Shown piece after piece: positions 25,329-34,554 of a DNA stretch of 64,000 nt. Below the pieces are notes generated by a model, which worked only from the letters and a program-made list of their open reading frames with translations, was not told where the DNA came from and ran no database searches. The DNA comes from Luteolibacter rhizosphaerae. GTDB taxonomy: Bacteria > Verrucomicrobiota > Verrucomicrobiia > Verrucomicrobiales > Akkermansiaceae. Position 1 is the stretch's first letter. Every line of letters starts with the position of its first letter. A program made the translations under genes and the position numbers. The stretch is taken from assembly GCF_025950095.1 (NCBI RefSeq), contig NZ_JAPDDR010000006.1, forward strand, positions 310,001 to 374,000. The letters are read 5' to 3'.

Positions 25329-26258
25329 ATGTTGGAGAAAGAAGACTATCCCAAGACCGGCCAAGTGAATGCCCACTACTCGGGCCTTCTCCCGCAAAAG
25401 GGCTGGCCGGGGCGGAACTACAAATTCTTCCGCCACCGGATCGTACCGGGCATGTTCCAGAAGCGTGGCGGCCTCGCGCAGGATCCGGTCCTCACCGTTC
25501 CGGATTCCGGTCTCGTCCGCGTCACGTGGATCGGCCATGCCTCCTTCCTTCTCCAGTTCTCGGATCACTCGGTCATCGTCGATCCGAATTGGGCCCGCTG
25601 GCACGGCTTCGTGAAGCGCCTCCGCGAGCCCGGCCTGCCGCTCAAGTCGATCCCGGAGCTCGACCTCGTTCTCGTGAGCCACGCCCACTTCGATCACCTC
25701 CACAAGCCGAGCCTGAAGGTGCTCCAGTCCCGCGGCGGCATTGTCGTTCCCCGCGGTAGCGCGAATCTCGTCCGCCGCCTCGGCTTTCCCGCCGTCCACG
25801 AGATGCGGATCTGGGAGAACATCGAGTACAATAGCATGAACGTGGTCCACACCCCCAGCCATCACTGGGGAGCGCGTTACCTTCATGATACCCATCGTGA
25901 CTACGGCGGCTACATCATCGAGTCCGGTGGCAAGAGCGTCTTCCACTGCGGCGATAGCGCGTGGTTCGATGGCTTCGCCGAGATCGGCCGCCGCCACCAG
26001 AATATCGATGTCGCCCTCATGCCCATCGGTGCCTACGAGGCCCCCAGCGGTCGCGACGTCCACATGAATCCGGAAGAAGCCGTCCGCGCCTTCGCCGAGC
26101 TCGGGGCCAAGGTCATGATCCCCATGCACTACGGCACCTTCCCCCTCGGGAATGAGCCGATCGGCGAACCGGTCGAGCGCCTTCTCATGGAAGCCGACCG
26201 CCTCGGCATCTCCGAGCGCATCCTCATCCCGGAGGAAGGCGTCGGCATCGAGTGGTGA
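25329..26258 (+). CDS. MBL-fold metallohydrolase (NAPE-PLD/UlaG-like)
   Basis: 309 residues with a metallo-beta-lactamase fold. The metal-binding HxHxDH block reads SHAHFDHL at about residue 117; other ligands are in TPSHHWGAR, CGDSAWFDG and the C-terminal MHYGTFPLG. WIGHASFLLQF and VIVDPNW before the first motif and MPIGAYE later are typical of NAPE-PLD-like and UlaG-like hydrolases, so a phosphodiester or lactone substrate is likely. No signal peptide is seen. The gene starts 29 bp after pyrF. Confidence 0.87.
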   Translation: MLEKEDYPKTGQVNAHYSGLLPQKGWPGRNYKFFRHRIVPGMFQKRGGLAQDPVLTVPDSGLVRVTWIGHASFLLQFSDHSVIVDPNWARWHGFVKRLREPGLPLKSIPELDLVLVSHAHFDHLHKPSLKVLQSRGGIVVPRGSANLVRRLGFPAVHEMRIWENIEYNSMNVVHTPSHHWGARYLHDTHRDYGGYIIESGGKSVFHCGDSAWFDGFAEIGRRHQNIDVALMPIGAYEAPSGRDVHMNPEEAVRAFAELGAKVMIPMHYGTFPLGNEPIGEPVERLLMEADRLGISERILIPEEGVGIEW

Positions 26259-26342
26259 TCCCCCGGGTGCGCGCCCACCGCTTCGCTTGAACGGGCAGGC
26301 CCGTGTAAGCCCTCTTCCATGTTGCCCGTATCCTTCCGGCCC

Positions 26343-27347
26343 ATGGAAGCCTTCTCCTCAAATCCCGTGACCCGCCGGTCCGCCCTTAAAACCGGCCTCA
26401 TCTTTAGCAGCGCCTTCCTCACCGCCGGCTGGCAATCCCGCCTCCATGCCGCCGGTCCCCGCACGGATTTCGGCAAGAAGGGCATGCACTTCCTCGCCGT
26501 CGGCGACTACGGCACCGGCAAGGGCGGTCAGGTGAAGGTGGCCCAGCGCATGAATGAATTCGCCGGCAAGCTTGACGCCCCGCTCACCGCCGTCCTCGCC
26601 TTGGGTGATAACTTCTACAACATGCTCGAGCCTGCGCGCTTCGACCGCCACTTCGAGCGGATGTATTCCAAGGAGCATCTCGATTGCCCCTTCTACGCCT
26701 GCCTCGGCAATCACGACTACGGCCCGGACTACGATTCCAAGCAGGGCCGCGTGAAGGCGGACATGCAGCTCGATTACGCCAGGAACAACCCGACCTCACG
26801 CTGGAAAATGCCGGCCAAGTGGTACGCCGTTGAGTTCCCGAGTCCCGCCGCTCCTCTCGTCAAAATCATCTACCTCGATGGGAACTACGCCCTCGGTGCC
26901 CTCACCCCGCAGGAACGGCTCGATCAGAACCGCTGGCTGAAGGCCGAGATGAAGAAGCCCACCCGCGCCCGCTGGACTTGGGTCATCAGCCACTTCCCGC
27001 TCTTCACCGACGACAAGAAACGCAAGGACAACCAAGGCCTGATCAAGGACTGGGGGGAACATCTCAAGGGCAACGACGTGTCCCTCTACCTCGCTGGTCA
27101 CGATCACAACCTCCAGCATCTCCAGATCAAGGATTACAAGCCCTGCTTCCTCGTCTCCGGCGGCGGAGGTGCCTCCACCTATGAAACCGAGAAATCCGAA
27201 CGCGGCTTCTCGAAGGAGGTTTTCGGCTTCAATCACATCCACGTCGATGACGAGCGCATCACCGTCCAGCTCCTCGACATGGATGGCAACTGCATGCACG
27301 CCTTCGAGCGTAGCCGTGCCGGCAGAGTGAAGGTCCGCAAGGCCTGA
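26343..27347 (+). CDS. Tat-exported metallophosphoesterase (purple acid phosphatase-like)
   Basis: 334 residues. The N-terminus has a twin-arginine signal (TRRSALKTGLIFSSAF) with cleavage near LHAAG, so the folded protein should be exported. The calcineurin-like metal sites are all present: VGDYGTG, LGDNFYN, GNHDYG, SHFPLF and AGHDHNLQHL. It should hydrolyse phosphomonoesters in the periplasm. An in-frame ATG at 26319 would add eight residues; neither start has a clear ribosome-binding site. Confidence 0.87.
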   Translation: MEAFSSNPVTRRSALKTGLIFSSAFLTAGWQSRLHAAGPRTDFGKKGMHFLAVGDYGTGKGGQVKVAQRMNEFAGKLDAPLTAVLALGDNFYNMLEPARFDRHFERMYSKEHLDCPFYACLGNHDYGPDYDSKQGRVKADMQLDYARNNPTSRWKMPAKWYAVEFPSPAAPLVKIIYLDGNYALGALTPQERLDQNRWLKAEMKKPTRARWTWVISHFPLFTDDKKRKDNQGLIKDWGEHLKGNDVSLYLAGHDHNLQHLQIKDYKPCFLVSGGGGASTYETEKSERGFSKEVFGFNHIHVDDERITVQLLDMDGNCMHAFERSRAGRVKVRKA

Positions 27348-27364
27348 TCCCTTCTCCTGGGTAC

Positions 27365-27380
27365 GCCGACCTCAGTCGGC
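27365..27380 (+). terminator. Short hairpin after the phosphatase gene
   Basis: GCCGAC (27365-27370) pairs with GTCGGC (27375-27380) around CTCA, 18 nt after the stop codon, followed by CCGTTTGG. It may be a weak terminator or a dispersed palindromic element. Confidence 0.4.
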
Positions 27381-27438
27381 CCGTTTGGAAAAGAAACGAT
27401 TCGCCTTCCAAGCTCTTCGCGGATCAACGACGGAAATC

Positions 27439-27463
27439 TTGACTGAATGAATCATTCAGTCAA
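27439..27463. promoter_or_regulatory. 25-bp perfect palindrome, TetR-family operator
   Basis: Arms TTGACTGAATGA (27439-27450) and TCATTCAGTCAA (27452-27463) meet at a single central base. The site ends 9 bp before the ATG of the TetR-family gene. TGAATGA-N-TCATTCA is the typical size and form of a TetR-family operator, so the regulator very likely represses its own operon here. TTGACT within the left arm could serve as a -35 box. Confidence 0.8.
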
Positions 27464-27472
27464 ATTTCCTCC

Positions 27473-28174
27473 ATGCCCGTCCTCAAGGCCGACATCTCCG
27501 GCAAACGTCTCCGTGAACTCGCCGAGGCCGGTCTCGCCGTCTTCTGCCGCCAAGGCTTCGAACGTTCCCAGATGGCGGACGTCGCGAAGGCCATGGGCGT
27601 CGCCGTTGGCACCGTCTACCTCTACGTCGAGAGCAAGGAGGCCCTCTTCGACCTCGTCATCCGCTACGGATCCCATGAAGACCACGCGTGGCTGGATGCT
27701 CTCGAGATTCCGCTCGCCACCCCGGCCCCCGGCAGCACCATGGCCTATCTGCGCGAGGTCTTCGAGCGCACCGAATGGCCCGTTCTTGTCGCCGCCCTCG
27801 CCCGCAAGAAGGCCAAGGACCCCGCCGCGGAACTCGGGGAAGTACTACGCGAGCAGTATCACCTGATCCGTCGCCATCGCCGCGGCCTCCTCTTGCTCAT
27901 GCGCTCCGCCTTGGAGTTTCCCGGTCTCGCGGAGATCTTCGTCCTCGGCCTCCGCGAGAAGCTCCTCGAACACCTCGTCCGCTACATCACGCTTCGTGCG
28001 AAGTCCGGCCAGTTCCGCCTTCCCTCGGATCTCCGCGCCACTGCCGCCGTGATGGTCCAAGCGATCACCTGGGCGAATCTCCAGCGCCCGCTCGATCCCG
28101 GACTCGCCACGCTCGATGAAGCGACGGTCGAAACCTCCACCCTGGAAGTCCTCGTTCACTCACTCATCCCATGA
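27473..28174 (+). CDS. TetR-family transcriptional regulator
   Basis: 233 residues. The N-terminal helix-turn-helix reads GLAVFCRQGFERSQMADVAKA, MGVAVGTVYLYVESKEALFDLV, the normal TetR pattern. The C-terminal ligand-binding domain is helical and has no recognisable ligand signature. It overlaps the SGNH hydrolase gene by 4 bp (ATGA), so both are one transcript. The palindrome at 27439-27463 points to autorepression. The ligand may be linked to the esterase or to the P450 that follows. Confidence 0.9.
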   Translation: MPVLKADISGKRLRELAEAGLAVFCRQGFERSQMADVAKAMGVAVGTVYLYVESKEALFDLVIRYGSHEDHAWLDALEIPLATPAPGSTMAYLREVFERTEWPVLVAALARKKAKDPAAELGEVLREQYHLIRRHRRGLLLLMRSALEFPGLAEIFVLGLREKLLEHLVRYITLRAKSGQFRLPSDLRATAAVMVQAITWANLQRPLDPGLATLDEATVETSTLEVLVHSLIP

Positions 28175-29388
28175 AGAAACTTCTCCTCTTCCTCGCTCTC
28201 GTCACCGGAGCTCGCGCCGAGTATGAACTCCGCGATGGCGATACCCTCGCCTTCATCGGCGATAGCATCACCGCTGCCCGCGGTTACACCAAGATCGTCG
28301 AGCATTATACACTCATGCGCTTCCCGGATCGCAAGGTCCGCTTCGTGAATGCGGGCCAAGGCGGCGATACTGCCTTCGGCTGTCTGGAACGACTTGATCG
28401 CGATGTGTTCTCGAAGGGGGCCACCGTCGTCACCGTCGCCTTTGGCATCAATGATATCGGCTGGGGCACCAAGGCCGACGACGAGCACAAGCAGCGCTAC
28501 CTCGATGGCATCCGCACCATTGTCACCCGCTGCAAGGAGAAGAAGGTCCGCGCGATCATTTGCTCCCCCGCGATTCTCCATCAGGACCCGGATGAAGGCG
28601 AGACCGGTTATCTCCAGAAGATGACCGATGAAGGCATGGCTCTGGCGAAGTCCCTCGGTGCCGAAACCATCGACCTCCAGCGCGGCATGCGTGCCATCCA
28701 GCGCAAGATCGTGGAGTCGAACAAGAACAAGAAGCCGGAGGATTCCGACATCCGCATGCACACCAGCGATGGCATCCACCTCGATGACCTCGGCCAGACC
28801 GCGATGGCCTATGCCATGCTCAAGGGGCTCGGCGCTCCGGAGGACGTTTCTTCCGCCGTGATCGATGCGAAGGCTCTGCAAGGCGGCTCTAGCCAGAACT
28901 GTCAGGTCAGCGATGTCGGCGCGGTCGATGGCGGCATCAAGTTCACCCGTCTCGATCAGGCCCTGCCGCTCAATCTCGGCCCCTTCACGCATTTCCAGTT
29001 TCGCTGGGTGCCTCTTGCCGATGGGCTCAATCGCTACATGACCACCATCAGCGGGCTGCCTGATGGAGACTATGAGATCCGTGCCGATGGCAAGCTACTC
29101 GGCAAGGAGAGCGCCTCTTCACTAGCCCGCGGCGTGAACATCGGCTCGATGACCACGAACGGCTGGGAGCCGGGCGGCACCTGGGATGTCCAGTCCTGCA
29201 TTGTGAAGGAGCTCGTCGATGCCCGCGACAAGCTCTGGATGGCGGGCGTCCTCCAGCAGCGCCACTTTCCGGGGCCGTCTCCGATTACGGATTCAGTCGA
29301 GCGTCAGGATAACGCGCTCGTCGATCTCCAGAGGGTCGCGGCGAAGCCCCGTCCTTACGAGTTCACCATCACCCGTGCTCCGAAGTGA
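28171..29388 (+). CDS. Exported SGNH/GDSL hydrolase
   Basis: 405 residues, signal peptide MKKLLLFLALVTGARA. The four SGNH blocks are visible: AFIGDSITAARGY (nucleophile Ser), VNAGQGGDTAFG, VAFGINDIG and DGIHLDDLGQT (catalytic Asp/His). The last 150 residues form an extra domain of unknown role. It should act as an esterase or acetylesterase on a carbohydrate or lipid outside the cytoplasm. Its ATG overlaps the TetR gene stop, so it is the likely target of that regulator. Confidence 0.87.
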   Translation: MKKLLLFLALVTGARAEYELRDGDTLAFIGDSITAARGYTKIVEHYTLMRFPDRKVRFVNAGQGGDTAFGCLERLDRDVFSKGATVVTVAFGINDIGWGTKADDEHKQRYLDGIRTIVTRCKEKKVRAIICSPAILHQDPDEGETGYLQKMTDEGMALAKSLGAETIDLQRGMRAIQRKIVESNKNKKPEDSDIRMHTSDGIHLDDLGQTAMAYAMLKGLGAPEDVSSAVIDAKALQGGSSQNCQVSDVGAVDGGIKFTRLDQALPLNLGPFTHFQFRWVPLADGLNRYMTTISGLPDGDYEIRADGKLLGKESASSLARGVNIGSMTTNGWEPGGTWDVQSCIVKELVDARDKLWMAGVLQQRHFPGPSPITDSVERQDNALVDLQRVAAKPRPYEFTITRAPK

Positions 29389-29444
29389 ATCGCGCCGCGG
29401 CATCCCTTGGTGATTGGCAGACTAGTCCTTGATGATTTCTCCTT

Positions 29445-30782
29445 ATGATCCAGCTTGCTCCAGCCGCCGATGCACCCCGTCACTGGTTGATGGGGCCCGC
29501 CTACTACGCGCAGCGTGACCCGCTGACATGGATCCCCCGTTGGGCGGAGAAATACGGGGACGTCTTCACCATCGGTTCGCCCATCGGCAGTGCCACGGTG
29601 GTCGCCAGCCCGGAGCTAGCCCGCCAGGTTCTTGCCGACCGCTACTCGCACTACATTGAGAAGGGCCGCTCTTACGCGGTGCTCCGTATCCTCATGGGGA
29701 ACGGCCTGGTCACCAGTTCCGGCGAGTTCTGGCGCGGCCAGCGCAAGCTCACTCAGCCCGCGTTCCACCGCCGCCGTCTCGATGCCATCTTCGCGATGAT
29801 GGTCGAGCGCTCCCGCCACTTCGCGGAGGAGCTGGTTGAGGCTCGCGAGCCGGTGGACATCTCGCCTCTTTTCTCACAGCTCACCCTGGAGATCATCTCC
29901 CGGGCGATGTTCAGCACGGATGTCGATGCCTCCGCCGGTTCCGTGGGCCGGCACGTCGCGACCTTGAATGAAACCGCCCTGCGCATGCTGCGGCAGCCTT
30001 GGCGCTTCTTTCTGCCCCGCACCTTCCCCACGCCTTTCACCAAGACCGAATTCCACGCCCGCGCCACCCTTGATGCCATAGTTCACGGCATCATCGACCG
30101 CCGCAGGCAGGGTGGGGAAGATCACGATGACCTGCTCTCCATGTTCCTCTCCGCCTGCGATGAGGAGACCGGTCGCGGCATGACCAATGAGCAGCTTCGA
30201 GACGAAGTCATGACCATGTTCGTCGCCGGTCACGAAACCACGGCGAATGCCATGTGCTGGCTGCTCCACCTCATCGCCACCCATCCGGAGATCGAGGCAA
30301 AGCTCTTGGACGAAATCACTGCCGCCGGGGATGCCCTCGATACCGGCAGCCTGGCCGCCTACCCCTATACCCGGCGGGTGGTGGAAGAATCCCTCCGCCT
30401 CTACCCCACAATCTGGTCCGTCGGCCGGCGTTGCACCAAGGAGGACGAACTCGGCGGCTTCCATATTCGCCCCGGCACCACGCTCCTGATCCCTATCTTC
30501 CATTTCCACTGGGGCGAGCGCTGGTGGGATGAGCCGCGGAAGTTCGATCCCGATCGCTTCCTTCCGGATCGCCGTCCTTCTCCCGAGATCTATTTCCCCT
30601 TCGGTGCCGGTCCGCGTACCTGCATCGGGAATCAGTTCGCCCTGCAGGAACTGGTGATCATGATCGTGGTCTTCCTCCGGCGCATGCGATTCCAGCCGGT
30701 TGCGGGTTTCCCGGTCGAGCCGGATGCCCTCATCACCCTGCGTCCCAAGCACGGCATGAAGCTTGCCGTGGAGGGTCGCTAG
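29445..30782 (+). CDS. Cytochrome P450
   Basis: 445 residues. P450 hallmarks are present: the I-helix oxygen-activation motif AGHETT (about residue 260), the K-helix ExxR in EESLRLYP, and the haem loop FGAGPRTCIGNQFA with the thiolate Cys near residue 393. There is no membrane anchor, so it is a soluble bacterial P450 that resembles the CYP102/CYP4-type fatty-acid or terpene hydroxylases in its haem loop. No ferredoxin or reductase gene is adjacent. The substrate is unknown. It is 56 bp after the SGNH gene and could belong to the TetR-controlled unit. Confidence 0.92.
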   Translation: MIQLAPAADAPRHWLMGPAYYAQRDPLTWIPRWAEKYGDVFTIGSPIGSATVVASPELARQVLADRYSHYIEKGRSYAVLRILMGNGLVTSSGEFWRGQRKLTQPAFHRRRLDAIFAMMVERSRHFAEELVEAREPVDISPLFSQLTLEIISRAMFSTDVDASAGSVGRHVATLNETALRMLRQPWRFFLPRTFPTPFTKTEFHARATLDAIVHGIIDRRRQGGEDHDDLLSMFLSACDEETGRGMTNEQLRDEVMTMFVAGHETTANAMCWLLHLIATHPEIEAKLLDEITAAGDALDTGSLAAYPYTRRVVEESLRLYPTIWSVGRRCTKEDELGGFHIRPGTTLLIPIFHFHWGERWWDEPRKFDPDRFLPDRRPSPEIYFPFGAGPRTCIGNQFALQELVIMIVVFLRRMRFQPVAGFPVEPDALITLRPKHGMKLAVEGR

Positions 30783-30855
30783 CCGCGGACTGCGCAACTT
30801 CCCGGGCAGGGAATGTTATCTCGACGCTTTGGCCGGATTGTGGATTCTCCGTCCA

Positions 30856-33195
30856 ATGATCCGCCGAATCGCCCTCTCGTCTTTGGCCCTCTTGCTGGTA
30901 GCGCCCGCCCGGGCCGATAAGGATCTGATCCGGAGCAGCCGCATCACCCCGCTGGAGATCCGTCGCAAGCATGACAAGGCTGCTGAAACCGCCGCGAAGG
31001 ATGGCTTTGGCCCTCTCCCTCGTGCGCCCAAGATCATCGGTGGCGGCAATGCCTCGCCCGGCGAGTATCCATGGATGGCTGCCCTCGTGATTGCGGATGA
31101 GCCAGACAACTTCCAAGGCCAATTCTGCGGTGGCTCCCTGATTCATCCCCGCTGGATTCTCACCGCTTCCCATTGCGTCAGCGGTTCAAAGGCATCCGAC
31201 ATCGAGGTGGTGCTCGGAACCAACGATCTCGATAGCAACTCCGGGTTCCAGCGGATCGCCGTGGCGGAGATCGTGATGGCTCCGAAGTACAACGATTTCA
31301 CCCTTGATTCGGATTTCGCCCTCCTGCGCTTGGCCGAGCCCGCCTCGGCTTCGATTCCGACCATTCCTCTGATCGATGACCTTGCTTTGGCGGCACCGGG
31401 TATCGAGGCCGTCATCACTGGTTGGGGCGACATGAGCAACGGCGAGCGCGACTACCCGGCCTTGCTTCAGGAGGTGGAAGTCCCGGTGGTGGATCTCGCG
31501 GTTGCGAATGCCACTCCCTCCTACCTCGGCTCGCTCACCGCGAACATGCTCCCCGCCGGGTATCCGGAAGGGGGGAAGGATTCCTGCTACGGAGACAGCG
31601 GCGGTCCCATGATCGTGCCGTCGCCGGTCGGCCCCGGATGGATGCAGGCCGGCATCGTCAGCTTCGGAGCCGGCTGCGCGGAGCCGGGAGTCTACGGAAT
31701 TAATGCCCGGGTCTCCCAATTCCGCCGCTACATCCTCGGCCACGTCCTGCCGAACTACACGGCATGGGAAATCGCCAACAACCGCACCGGCGAGTCCCGC
31801 GATCCGGACACTAACGGCTTCACCAACTTCGAGGACTTCGCCCTGCCGGACCATACCCTGAACCGCACCACCACCTTGGACTCGGTGCGTTTGAGCTACA
31901 CCCGGCCAGCCAGTGCCTCCGAGGTGGACTACATCATCGAGAATGCTCCGACCGCCGCGGGTCCGTGGACGGTGAAGTCCCCGAGCTTCGTTTCCTCCAC
32001 GGTGGCCGGCGCTGGCTTGGTGCTTTGGACGGTGGAATTGCCCCTCATCGAGAACATCGGCGTGTTCCGGGTCCGGGCGGCGATTTCTTCCGGCCACGCC
32101 ACTGGGCCGCGGCCGTTCACCTTCACCAGTGGCACCCGCGGAACCTTGGATTCCACCGACGCGGGCTTCTCCCGCGCCTACCGGCTTGAAGGCCTACCCG
32201 TAAATCAACCGGTTTCAGTGAGTCTCCGCTCGACGGATTTCGATGCGGTCCTCTCGGTTGAGGTGGCTGCGACCGGCGCGAATGTCGGCACTTCCGCTTC
32301 GGACAATGCGGAAGGTCTCTCCGGTACCGATGAGCGCCTCACCTTCACCCCGCTGGCGGATACCACCTATATCGTCCGGGCTTCTGGCGGGGCAGGGGAC
32401 TTTGAGCTGAATCTATGGTCGCCCGTCGAATTTGCCGCCCAGCCCGCCTTGGTGATCCCCCAGACTCGCAAGGCCACCCTCAAGGGTTCTCTGGCCGCCA
32501 CCGATGTCTACGATCCCTTCTTCCAGCCCGGCGGTGAATACTTGAAGGACGATTTCCTCCTCGATCCCACCGCCGTTCCGACGCTGGGTCTCGTGGAGTT
32601 GCAAATGAACTCCAAGGGCATGGGCGCCAGCGGCATCAACGATTTCCTCGGCCTGATCGACGCGGAAAGCGGACGTCTGATCGGCTCCAACGATGACCGT
32701 GCGCTCCGGAACAACAATTCCCTCCTCCGCTTCGCGCCCGTTCCCGGCAAATCCTACGTGCTGCGAGCCTCTTCGGCGCTCGAGAATGATACGGGCAACT
32801 ATTCGGTAACCGGTTTGCTCCCGAAGATCGCCCCGAAGACCCCGGTCGCGCCTCTGGCGCTCGGTTCCAGCGTGAAGGGCAAACTGGCCAAGGGCGGCGA
32901 GCGGGACGAACGCTCCTTCACGGCGAAACGGGACTTCCTATTGGATCAAGTCTCGGCGGATACGGCTGTCAGCTTGAACCTCAGTTCCTTTGCCTTCGAT
33001 GCCTATCTGGTCGTTCTGGACGCGACCGACCTGAGCATCGTGGCGGAAGCGGACCAAGGGGCTTCAACCGGCGGGCTTGATGATGCCGCCCTGACCTTCA
33101 CCGCCAAGGCCGACCGCCGCTACCTGGTGCGCGCTACGACCTACCTTGACACCCAGTCGGGAGCCTATGTCCTTTCCGCGGAAACTGCTCCCTGA
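30856..33195 (+). CDS. Secreted trypsin-like serine protease with C-terminal repeats
   Basis: 779 residues. A signal peptide (MIRRIALSSLALLLVAPARA) and a propeptide lead to the zymogen cleavage site KIIGGGNASPGEYPW. The catalytic triad is His in LTASHCV (about residue 104), Asp in LDSDFALLRL (about 152) and Ser in YGDSGGPM (about 247). The remaining 450 residues form beta-sandwich domains of the bacterial pre-peptidase type, with LTFTPLADTTYIVRAS and LTFTAKADRRYLVRAT as two related repeats. It should digest protein outside the cell. The ATG at 30856 begins the signal peptide; the in-frame start at 30763 overlaps the P450 gene. Confidence 0.9.
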   Translation: MIRRIALSSLALLLVAPARADKDLIRSSRITPLEIRRKHDKAAETAAKDGFGPLPRAPKIIGGGNASPGEYPWMAALVIADEPDNFQGQFCGGSLIHPRWILTASHCVSGSKASDIEVVLGTNDLDSNSGFQRIAVAEIVMAPKYNDFTLDSDFALLRLAEPASASIPTIPLIDDLALAAPGIEAVITGWGDMSNGERDYPALLQEVEVPVVDLAVANATPSYLGSLTANMLPAGYPEGGKDSCYGDSGGPMIVPSPVGPGWMQAGIVSFGAGCAEPGVYGINARVSQFRRYILGHVLPNYTAWEIANNRTGESRDPDTNGFTNFEDFALPDHTLNRTTTLDSVRLSYTRPASASEVDYIIENAPTAAGPWTVKSPSFVSSTVAGAGLVLWTVELPLIENIGVFRVRAAISSGHATGPRPFTFTSGTRGTLDSTDAGFSRAYRLEGLPVNQPVSVSLRSTDFDAVLSVEVAATGANVGTSASDNAEGLSGTDERLTFTPLADTTYIVRASGGAGDFELNLWSPVEFAAQPALVIPQTRKATLKGSLAATDVYDPFFQPGGEYLKDDFLLDPTAVPTLGLVELQMNSKGMGASGINDFLGLIDAESGRLIGSNDDRALRNNNSLLRFAPVPGKSYVLRASSALENDTGNYSVTGLLPKIAPKTPVAPLALGSSVKGKLAKGGERDERSFTAKRDFLLDQVSADTAVSLNLSSFAFDAYLVVLDATDLSIVAEADQGASTGGLDDAALTFTAKADRRYLVRATTYLDTQSGAYVLSAETAP

Positions 33196-33200
33196 CTCTG

Positions 33201-33515
33201 ATGCTTGAGAATCCTTACTTCATTCCCGCCCTCGTTGGCTCGATTCTGGTCTTTCAGCTCCTGCTCCTCCTTCAGGTCGCCCGGCTTTCTGGAAAGGTCG
33301 GACGTCTGATGCGGCAGCTTGCTTCGCGGGAATCGTTCCCTGTCCACGGCGCTGATGCGGATCTGGCGGGGAGAAAGGAGGCGGTTTCCGATCAGAAGAA
33401 TTGGTTCGAGGTCTTCCTTAACGAAGATCCGCAGCGCCGGGAATTGCCTAAGAAAGAGCAGTTTGCGGCATTTCGCCAGTGGCGGGAGGAGCGGGGGATG
33501 AACTGGAAGGCCTGA
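33201..33515 (+). CDS. Small single-pass membrane protein, unknown
   Basis: 104 residues. One N-terminal membrane helix (PYFIPALVGSILVFQLLLLLQVA) is followed by a charged cytoplasmic tail (KVGRLMRQL, then NWFEVFLNEDPQRRELPKKEQFAAF). I do not recognise a family. It starts 5 bp after the protease gene, so it is probably co-transcribed with it. Confidence 0.55.
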   Translation: MLENPYFIPALVGSILVFQLLLLLQVARLSGKVGRLMRQLASRESFPVHGADADLAGRKEAVSDQKNWFEVFLNEDPQRRELPKKEQFAAFRQWREERGMNWKA

Positions 33516-33718
33516 GCCTGATCCGGCGAAGCCGAGCGGAGTCCGCCTCTGCTGGCTCGCTTGGCGCAAAACGCCCTTCCCCACACGGAATCCCTGCAAC
33601 GCAAGGGGTACCCCGGGGAAATTTGGTTAGTGGCCCCTTTTTCCGGTTGCCACCCGCTAGGCCGGTTTGCAGACTCCGCGCCCGCGCCGGATTTTACACT
33701 CCGGTTCGACCACGAAAG

Positions 33719-33742
33719 AGCTTGTGAAAAATTTCACAAGCT
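33719..33742. promoter_or_regulatory. 24-bp palindrome of CRP/FNR type upstream of the ACIII operon
   Basis: AGCTTGTGAAA (33719-33729) and TTTCACAAGCT (33732-33742) are perfect inverted arms around AA. The core reads TTGTGA-N6-TCACAA, the spacing and half-sites of CRP-family operators. It lies in the 267-bp gap between the small membrane gene and actA, 40 bp before the actA ATG. No other gene or clear structure is seen in that gap. Confidence 0.6.
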
Positions 33743-33782
33743 ACCAAAATTTCTCCGCCGAGCACTCCGTCGCAGCACCGTT

Positions 33783-34496
33783 ATGGCCAACTTCTTTCCG
33801 CGCTGGACCAACTTTCTGCCCCTGAAAATCGCCATTTGTGCAGGTGCTGTGGCAGGCGGCGCGGTGCTGGCGTTCACTTACTACGCCACCCCGAAGACTC
33901 TTGCGGTCGGTTATCAGCCCTCTCAGCCGATCCCGTTTTCACACAAAATTCACGTCGATCAGCTCGGGCTGGATTGCCGTTACTGCCACTCCTTCGTGGA
34001 TGTTTCCGGTACTTCGAACGTCCCGGGTAACAACACCTGCTGGAACTGTCACCAGCACGTCGCCAAGGATAGCCCGAAGCTCCAGCCGCTGCGCGATCGC
34101 ATGGATCCGGCCCTGAAGAGCCCGGACTTCGGCAAGCCGATCGAGTGGGTCCGCATCCACAAGACCCCGGATTACGTTTACTTCAACCACTCCGCGCACG
34201 TGAACCGCGGCATCTCCTGCCAGAGCTGCCACGGCCGCGTCGATCAGATGGAGGTGGTCTATCAGGAGAACAGCCTGTCCATGGGCTGGTGCCTCGATTG
34301 CCACCGCGCTCCCGAGAAGCACATCCGTCCGCTCGAGGAAGTCTACAACCTGAAGTACGACCCCGAGAAGTACATCGCCGCCAATCCGGAGCTGATGTCC
34401 AAGCTGGGCGTCAAGACCACCGAGGATCTCGGCAAGAAGCTGGTGGAACACTGGCAGATCAAGGCGCGCGAGTCCTGCGCGACCTGCCACCATTGA
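33783..34496 (+). CDS. actA: Alternative complex III pentahaem cytochrome c (ActA)
   Basis: 237 residues. One N-terminal membrane helix (KIAICAGAVAGGAVLAFTYYA) anchors a periplasmic domain with five CxxCH haem sites: CRYCH, CWNCH, CQSCH, CLDCH and CATCH. This is the ActA subunit of alternative complex III, which passes electrons from menaquinol through the Fe-S/haem wire to a soluble or bound cytochrome c. It is the first gene of the operon. The ATG at 33783 has no Shine-Dalgarno sequence; an open frame continues upstream to 33561 but crosses the palindrome and is not used. Confidence 0.92.
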   Translation: MANFFPRWTNFLPLKIAICAGAVAGGAVLAFTYYATPKTLAVGYQPSQPIPFSHKIHVDQLGLDCRYCHSFVDVSGTSNVPGNNTCWNCHQHVAKDSPKLQPLRDRMDPALKSPDFGKPIEWVRIHKTPDYVYFNHSAHVNRGISCQSCHGRVDQMEVVYQENSLSMGWCLDCHRAPEKHIRPLEEVYNLKYDPEKYIAANPELMSKLGVKTTEDLGKKLVEHWQIKARESCATCHH

Positions 34497-34554
34497 TCCC
34501 TGTCGTTTCCTTTCTCCCGTCCCTTTTTCGCATTCCCCGTTCGTTTCTTCGCCC

